This document shows, in pieces, positions 59,007 through 64,000 of a DNA stretch of 64,000 nucleotides (the stretch's first letter is position 1; every line of letters starts with the position of its first letter). Below the pieces are notes generated by a model, which saw only the letters and a program-made list of their open reading frames with translations, did no database searches and was not told the DNA's origin. The DNA is from Sphingomonas phyllosphaerae 5.2 (lineage in GTDB: Bacteria > Pseudomonadota > Alphaproteobacteria > Sphingomonadales > Sphingomonadaceae), in the NCBI RefSeq assembly GCF_000419605.1, contig NZ_ATTI01000001.1:2700501-2764500 (forward strand), in the 5' to 3' direction. Made by a program: the position numbers and the translations under genes.

Positions 59007-61394
59007 TCAGGCGATGTCGAGGGTGACGGTCTGCACGTCGCGGCTGTTCGCGCCGGTCATGATATCGAAGCGGCCCGGCTCTACCACCTCGCGCATGTCG
59101 GCGTCCCACATCCGGAACGCCTCCGGCCCCAGCGTGAAGCGCACCGTCTTCCGCTCGCCCGGCGCCAGCGTGACGCGCGCGAACTCCTTCAATTCCTTGA
59201 CCGGCCGCGCCACCGACGACACCTGATCGCGGACGTACACCTGCACCACCTCGTCCCCGGCGCGCTGCCCGCTGTTGGTCACGTCTACCTCGACCACCAC
59301 CTGCCCGGCCGGCGCGATCCGCGTGGCCGACAGGCGCGGCGCGGACAGCGTGAAGCTGGTGTAGCTCAGGCCGAACCCGAACGGGAACAGCGGCGCGTCG
59401 TCGTCGAACAGATAGCCGCGCCGTGCCGACGGTTTGTGATTGTAGTAGAACGGCACCTGCCCGACATCGCGCACCACCGTCACCGGCAGTTTCGCGCCCG
59501 GATTGACGTCGCCGAACAGCACGTCGGCGATCGCATGGCCGCCCTGCTGCCCGGCGTACCAGCATTCGAGCAACGCATTGGCCTGTCCGGCGACGCTCGG
59601 CCACGACGGCGGGCGGCCGTTGATCGCCACCACCACCACCGGCTTGCCGGTCGCCTTCAGCGCGGCGAACAAGGCGTTCTGCTCGCCGAGCAGGTCCAGG
59701 TCGGTGCGATCGCCCAGATGACTCTTCGCATAGCCCTCGCGGCTGGTCTGCTCGGTATCGCCGATCGCCAGCAGCACGACGTCCGCGCCCTTGGCCGCAT
59801 CGACGGCCTCGGCGATCAATTGCCGGTTGCGCGCGGGGTCGGCGAGCAGCACTTCGTTGGCGGAGCGGTCCTCGCTCTGCGTGATGAACACGCCCTGCGC
59901 ATGGACCACCTCGGCGCGGCCCTTCAGCTTCGCGCGTATGCCCTCGAGCAGCGATACCGGACGGTCCGGAAGCGACGAATACCCGCCCAGTCGCGCCACC
60001 GCCGCGTTCGGTCCGATCACGGCGACGCGTTTTTGCGCGCCCGGCGTGAGCGGCAGCGTGCCGTCGTTGACCAGCAGCGCGATCGACCTGCCCGCCGCCT
60101 CGCGCGCCAGCGCCAGCGCCTCCGCATTGGCGGTCAACTTCGCCGCCGCTCTGGCGTCGACTTGCGCCTCCTCGAACAGCCCGGCGCGGAACTTCATCGT
60201 CAACATCCGCGCACAGGCGACATCCACCGCCGCGACAGGCACTTGCCCGGCTCGAACCTGCTCGGCGAGCGTGCGATAGGCCGCCCCGTCGGGCAGATCG
60301 GAATCGACACCCGCTTCCAGCGCCAACTTCGCGGACTTTTCCTTCGAATCGGCGATATGGTGGAAGTATTCCAGTTCGGGGATCGCGGCATAATCGCTGA
60401 CCACCGCCCCGTCGAAGCCCCATTCGCCGCGCAGGATCTTGCCTAGCAGCCAATGGTTTGCGTGGCTGGGAACGCCGTCGATCTCGTTATACGACGGCAT
60501 TACCGCCGCGATCCCGGTCTGCTCCACTACCTTGCGGAACGGCGGAAAATAGCTCTCGCGCAACTCGCGCTCGCCAAGCTGGGCCGGGGCGACGTTGTTG
60601 CCGGCCTGCGGCTGACCGTGCCCGGTCATGTGCTTCAGCGTGGCGTGGACCTTGCCGGGTGCAAGCTCTTTCCCGTCTCCTTGCAAGCCTTTGACCGCGG
60701 CGACGCCCATCTCGCCACACAGATACGGGTCCTCGCCGAACGTCTCCTCGATCCGTCCCCAGCGCGGGTCGCGGGCAATATCCACGACCGGCGACAGCGC
60801 CAGCGTCGTGCCGTGCGCGCGCACCTCGCGCCCGACCACCGCCTGCACGCGCCGCATCAGCTCGCGATCGAAACTACCGGCCAGTGCAATGGCTTGCGGA
60901 AAACTCGTCGCGCCCGGCGCCATGTAGCCGTGCAGCGCTTCCTCATGGAAAAGGATCGGAATGCCCAGCCGCGTACGCTTCGCCCAGCCCTGCGCGGCGT
61001 TGACGAACGCGATCGTGTCGGCGGGCGCGCGCCAGCGTCCGGTCACATCGGTGCCGGTGTTGGTAGCAGTCGCCGCGCCGCCCCGATCGGACGGCCGCGC
61101 GATCTGCCCGATTCCATGGGGATATGCGGCGTCCGCCTTGCCCGGAGCGAACGCCCGCGCATCGTCCATCACGTCCCGCTTGGTGGTCGACAAGGTGATG
61201 AGTTGCGCGACTTTCTCGTCCAGCGTCATCCGCCCCAGCAGGTCGCGCACGCGCAGGTCGATCGGCGCGCGTGGATCGCGATACACGGGTGTCGCGGCGG
61301 TGGCGGGCAGGAACGCGAGCGCAGAGACACCGGCCGTCCAGCGTAGTAGCTCACGACGAGCGACAACCGCGGTCGTTTTACGGGTGGCGGTCAC
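59007..61394 (-). CDS. GH3 beta-glycosidase (xylosidase/glucosidase type), Tat-exported
   Basis: 795 residues from a GTG at 61394 (GAGGA six bases upstream). The N-terminus [11 protein letters not shown] is a twin-arginine signal, so the protein is probably exported folded. GH3 TIM-barrel domain with [12 protein letters not shown] and the nucleophile Asp in [14 protein letters not shown]; an alpha/beta sandwich domain; and a C-terminal fibronectin-III-like domain. With GH67 and GH43 beside it, beta-xylosidase activity on xylo-oligosaccharides is the likeliest role. It starts the manD-MFS-GH35 run. Confidence 0.92.
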   Translation of the reverse strand: MTATRKTTAVVARRELLRWTAGVSALAFLPATAATPVYRDPRAPIDLRVRDLLGRMTLDEKVAQLITLSTTKRDVMDDARAFAPGKADAAYPHGIGQIARPSDRGGAATATNTGTDVTGRWRAPADTIAFVNAAQGWAKRTRLGIPILFHEEALHGYMAPGATSFPQAIALAGSFDRELMRRVQAVVGREVRAHGTTLALSPVVDIARDPRWGRIEETFGEDPYLCGEMGVAAVKGLQGDGKELAPGKVHATLKHMTGHGQPQAGNNVAPAQLGERELRESYFPPFRKVVEQTGIAAVMPSYNEIDGVPSHANHWLLGKILRGEWGFDGAVVSDYAAIPELEYFHHIADSKEKSAKLALEAGVDSDLPDGAAYRTLAEQVRAGQVPVAAVDVACARMLTMKFRAGLFEEAQVDARAAAKLTANAEALALAREAAGRSIALLVNDGTLPLTPGAQKRVAVIGPNAAVARLGGYSSLPDRPVSLLEGIRAKLKGRAEVVHAQGVFITQSEDRSANEVLLADPARNRQLIAEAVDAAKGADVVLLAIGDTEQTSREGYAKSHLGDRTDLDLLGEQNALFAALKATGKPVVVVAINGRPPSWPSVAGQANALLECWYAGQQGGHAIADVLFGDVNPGAKLPVTVVRDVGQVPFYYNHKPSARRGYLFDDDAPLFPFGFGLSYTSFTLSAPRLSATRIAPAGQVVVEVDVTNSGQRAGDEVVQVYVRDQVSSVARPVKELKEFARVTLAPGERKTVRFTLGPEAFRMWDADMREVVEPGRFDIMTGANSRDVQTVTLDIA

Positions 61395-61454
61395 GCGCGA
61401 TCCTCATCTTGCAAGCGGCTGCCTCGATCGTTCGCCGAGGCTTGCCATTAGAAC

Positions 61455-61494
61455 TGATAGCGTTACCATGGCCGTGCAGAAGCGGCGTTGTCAA
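61455..61494. promoter_or_regulatory. Divergent GH3/GH67 promoter region with LacI-type operator
   Basis: TGATAGCGTTACCA (61455-61468) fits the shared consensus and lies 60 bases from the GH3 GTG and 52 from the GH67 ATG. On the minus strand TTGACA (61494-61489), 18 bases, CATGGT (61470-61465) can serve as the GH3 promoter, with the operator covering the -10. No equally clear promoter is seen toward GH67. Confidence 0.6.
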
Positions 61495-61520
61495 TGCCGC
61501 CATGGGTAGCAGGAGTGGCG

Positions 61521-63596
61521 ATGAAAGCGTGTTCGATGTTCGTGGGTGCGCTCGCGCTGCTGCTGGCCGGCACCGCGCACGCCGACGACGGGTACCGCCT
61601 GTGGCTGCGTGCGCCCGCCGCGAGCGTCGCGTCATCCGTTGCAGTGCGCGGCGAGACGCCGACACTGCGCATCGCCGCCGACGAACTCACCCGCGCTCTC
61701 CCGGCCGGACTGAACGTCACCGTCGCCACGGCTGCCGATGCCGACGTCGCTGCGCTGCGGCTGCCGTTCGCGGCCCTGGGTGACGAAGGCTATCTGGTTC
61801 GCCGCGTGACACTGGGTGGCAAGCCGACGCTGCTGGTGGCCGGCAATAGCGACCGAGGTGCCCTTTACGGTGCGTTCGCACTGCTGCGCCACCTCGCCAC
61901 CGGCGGCACCGTGGCGAACGCCGCACTGACCAGCACGCCGAAGGTGAAGCTTCGCGTCCTGAATCACTGGGACAATCTCGATGGAACGGTCGAGCGCGGC
62001 TACGCCGGCGACTCCCTGTGGGACTGGTGGACGCTGCCGGACCGGACCGATCCGCGCTACACCGACTATGCACGGGCCAATGCCTCGATCGGCATCAACG
62101 GCACCGTACTCAACAACGTCAATGCCAAGGTCGACAGCCTGACTCCGCGCTACATCGCCAAGGCGGCGGCGCTGGCCGACGTTTTCCGACCCTGGGGCAT
62201 CAAGGTCTATCTGTCCGCGCGCTTCTCCGCCCCGATCGAGCTGGGCGGCCTCAAGACCGCCGACCCACGTGACCCCGCGGTGGCGGCGTGGTGGAAGGCG
62301 AAGGCCGACGAGATCTATCGCGCTATCCCGGACTTCGGCGGCTTCCTGGTCAAGGCGAACAGCGAGGGGCAGCCCGGCCCGCGCGATTACGGGGCCACGC
62401 ACGCGGACGGCGCAAACATGCTGGCCGCGGTGGTCAAGCCGCACGGCGGAATCGTGATGTGGCGCGCGTTCGTCTATGCCGATACCGACCCCAGCGACCG
62501 CGCCAAACAGGCCTATACCGAGTTCAAACCGCTCGACGGCACGTTCGCCGACAATGTGCTGGTGCAGGTGAAGAACGGCGCGATCGATTTCCAGCCGCGC
62601 GAGCCCTTCCATCCGCTGTTCGGCGCGATGCCCAAGACGCCGCTGATGGTGGAATTCCAGATCACCAAGGAATATCTCGGCTTCGCGACCCACCTCGCCT
62701 ACCTCGGCCCGCTGTTCGAGGAGACGCTGGCGTCGCGGACCGGGCGCGGGGCGGAGACCGTTGCGACGGTCGTCGACGGCAGCAGCGAAGGGCACCGCCT
62801 GACCGGGATCGCCGGGGTCGCCAATATCGGGCGCGACCGCGACTGGTCCGGCTCGACCTTCAATCAGGCCAATTGGTACGTGTTCGGCAGGATGGCTTGG
62901 GACCCGACCTTGACCGCAGCGCCGATCGCACGCGAATGGGCGCAGCAGACGTTCGGCACCGACCGCCAGGTCGTCGATACCGCCGTGAAGATGATGATGG
63001 GCTCACGCGAGGCGGTGGTCGATTACACCGGCGCGCTCGGGCTCGCGCACCTGATGGCAACCGGGCACCACTACGGGCCGGGGCCGTGGGTGGACGATCT
63101 CAAGCGTCCCGAATGGAACCCCGCCTATTATCACAAGGCCGACCGGGCCGGGATCGGCTTCGACCGGACCAGGACCGGCAGCGATGCGGTCGACCAATAT
63201 GCGCCGCCGATCGCCAAGCAACTCGCCGATCCGAAGACCACACCGGAGCGCGAACTGCTGTGGTTCCACCATGTTGCGTGGGACCGGAAGATGCCGTCGG
63301 GCAAGACGCTCTGGGAAGATCTGGTCGCGCACTACGATCGCGGCGTCGGCTATGTGGCCGGTATGCGGCAGCAGTGGGACGGGGTGCGCACGCTGGTCGA
63401 TGCCGAACGCTGGCAGAAGACCGCCGCGTATCTGGCGGTGCAGGAGCGCGAGGCGCGCTGGTGGCGTGACGCCAGCCTCTCGTACTGGATGTCGATCAAC
63501 GGACGTGCACTCCCCCGCGGTGTTACCGCTCCCGCGCACGATCTGGCTTGGTACAAGGCGCAGCATTACGCATACGTCCCCGGTCATTACGACTGA
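61521..63596 (+). CDS. GH67 alpha-glucuronidase
   Basis: 691 residues from ATG at 61521 (AGGAG five bases upstream); 11 earlier in-frame codons are excluded. Signal peptide (MKACSMFVGALALLLAGTAHA). GH67 N-terminal domain, then the barrel with LVKANSEGQPGPRDYGATHADGAN-region Glu acid, NGAIDFQPREPFHP and MVEFQITKEYLG, which hold the base residues, and a C-terminal helical domain. It releases (4-O-methyl-)glucuronic acid from short glucuronoxylan fragments, the substrate for MFS and uxaC. Signal peptide suggests a periplasmic enzyme, unlike cytosolic Geobacillus forms. Confidence 0.93.
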   Translation: MKACSMFVGALALLLAGTAHADDGYRLWLRAPAASVASSVAVRGETPTLRIAADELTRALPAGLNVTVATAADADVAALRLPFAALGDEGYLVRRVTLGGKPTLLVAGNSDRGALYGAFALLRHLATGGTVANAALTSTPKVKLRVLNHWDNLDGTVERGYAGDSLWDWWTLPDRTDPRYTDYARANASIGINGTVLNNVNAKVDSLTPRYIAKAAALADVFRPWGIKVYLSARFSAPIELGGLKTADPRDPAVAAWWKAKADEIYRAIPDFGGFLVKANSEGQPGPRDYGATHADGANMLAAVVKPHGGIVMWRAFVYADTDPSDRAKQAYTEFKPLDGTFADNVLVQVKNGAIDFQPREPFHPLFGAMPKTPLMVEFQITKEYLGFATHLAYLGPLFEETLASRTGRGAETVATVVDGSSEGHRLTGIAGVANIGRDRDWSGSTFNQANWYVFGRMAWDPTLTAAPIAREWAQQTFGTDRQVVDTAVKMMMGSREAVVDYTGALGLAHLMATGHHYGPGPWVDDLKRPEWNPAYYHKADRAGIGFDRTRTGSDAVDQYAPPIAKQLADPKTTPERELLWFHHVAWDRKMPSGKTLWEDLVAHYDRGVGYVAGMRQQWDGVRTLVDAERWQKTAAYLAVQEREARWWRDASLSYWMSINGRALPRGVTAPAHDLAWYKAQHYAYVPGHYD

Positions 63597-63678
63597 CCGC
63601 GGCGAGGGCGCGGTTTCTCGCCGCGCCCGTCGAAGCCGCTTCCCCCCGGCCCCCGATTGCGCCTAACAGCGCAAATAT

Positions 63679-64000
63679 ATGTGGCAGCTCTATCAGTTCC
63701 CGCTGTGTCCGTTCACGCGCAAGGTCCGCACGCTCCTCAACGAGAAGGACGTGGGCTATCAGCTCATGCGTGAGAACCCGTGGGAACGGCGCGATGCGTT
63801 CATCGACATGAATCCTGCCGGGCAGACCCCGGTGATGACCGACAACGATCGCGGCGTGGTGCTGGTCGATTCGATGGCGATCTGCGAGTATTTCGAGGAG
63901 ACGGTCGAGCGGGTGGCGATGGTCAACGGAACCGCCGCCAACCGCGCCGAGATACGCCGGCTTGTTGCGTGGTTTGACACGCATTTCTACCGCGACGTGA
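63679..64000 (+). CDS. Glutathione S-transferase family protein, N-terminal part (cut by window edge)
   Basis: 107 codons visible from ATG at 63679 (MWQLYQFPLCPFTRKVRTLL). The thioredoxin-fold GST domain shows the CPFTRK-type active region near residues 10-15, NPAGQTPVMTDN with the cis-Pro near 47, and DSMAICEYFEE. The C-terminal helical domain is only just begun. Substrate unknown. It is separate from the polysaccharide genes, about 80 bases after GH67. Confidence 0.9.
   Translation, partial: MWQLYQFPLCPFTRKVRTLLNEKDVGYQLMRENPWERRDAFIDMNPAGQTPVMTDNDRGVVLVDSMAICEYFEETVERVAMVNGTAANRAEIRRLVAWFDTHFYRDV

Noticed and set aside
58999..60453. Upstream extension of the manD frame to 60453
   Set aside because: The conserved protein begins at 58998; the extension is antisense-phase noise inside the GH3 gene.

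Overview
The window is chromosomal DNA of a high-GC alphaproteobacterium, most likely a sphingomonad (Sphingomonas or a close relative). Support comes from a CtrA cell-cycle regulator with a consensus CtrA box in front of it, a D-mannonate dehydratase of the type characterised in Novosphingobium, a Caulobacter-like xylonate dehydratase, carbohydrate TonB-receptor architecture and GC-rich codon use. The species cannot be fixed from the sequence alone.

Layout. 1-8594 (minus): the str-S10 ribosomal supercluster, read from right to left as rpsL, rpsG, fusA, tuf, rpsJ, rplC, rplD, rplW, rplB, rpsS, rplV and the start of rpsC. It contains an intrinsic terminator after tuf and an unusually long, hairpin-rich spacer between rpsJ and rplC. 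8828-19828: housekeeping and accessory genes (a decapitated glycosyltransferase, DUF3140, an amidohydrolase, a LysR/pirin/WrbA unit with a perfect inverted repeat, a VanY-like peptidase, an RluA-type pseudouridine synthase, ArfB, a DUF1996 protein, free-methionine sulfoxide reductase, an M28 peptidase and a universal stress protein). 19986-23390: pyruvate dehydrogenase E2 and E3 genes with a small membrane protein and a thioesterase between them; an IS5-family element is inserted exactly at the E3 stop codon (23391-24224). 24523-33953: AI-2E exporter, ctrA, an outer-membrane-like protein, a CinA-like protein, methionine aminopeptidase, a CAP lipoprotein, glnB-glnA behind a sigma-54-type promoter, and a small hydrolase-like protein that lacks its nucleophile.

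34576-63596 is a large plant-polysaccharide (glucuronoxylan/arabinoxylan type) utilisation region. It holds a hexuronate operon (uxuA, uxaC, uxuB, kdgK), GH43, xylulokinase and xylose isomerase. It also encodes an alpha-ketoglutarate-semialdehyde dehydrogenase, a xylonate/arabinonate-type dehydratase, an SGNH hydrolase, a TonB-dependent receptor, a GH35/DUF5597 enzyme, a hexuronate-type MFS transporter, a second and unrelated mannonate dehydratase (ManD), GH3 and GH67 alpha-glucuronidase. The proposed flow is: the TonB receptor imports oligosaccharides; SGNH, GH67, GH43, GH3 and GH35 trim them; MFS brings uronates into the cytoplasm; UxaC, UxuB, UxuA/ManD and KdgK turn glucuronate into KDPG; XylA and XylB send xylose to the pentose-phosphate pathway; XylD-type dehydratase and the semialdehyde dehydrogenase suggest an additional oxidative pentose route whose other steps are not in this window.

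Four copies of a LacI-type palindrome (TGNTAGCGNTANCA) stand before uxuA, GH43, the TonB receptor and the divergent GH3/GH67 pair, which points to one regulon. A second shared motif (TGTCCGACTA) precedes only the two oxidative-pathway genes. No regulator for either motif is encoded in the window. Extragenic palindromes with the core GCGAGCGTAGCGAAGC recur in several gene-free gaps. No tRNA, rRNA or CRISPR array was seen. The window ends inside a glutathione S-transferase gene.
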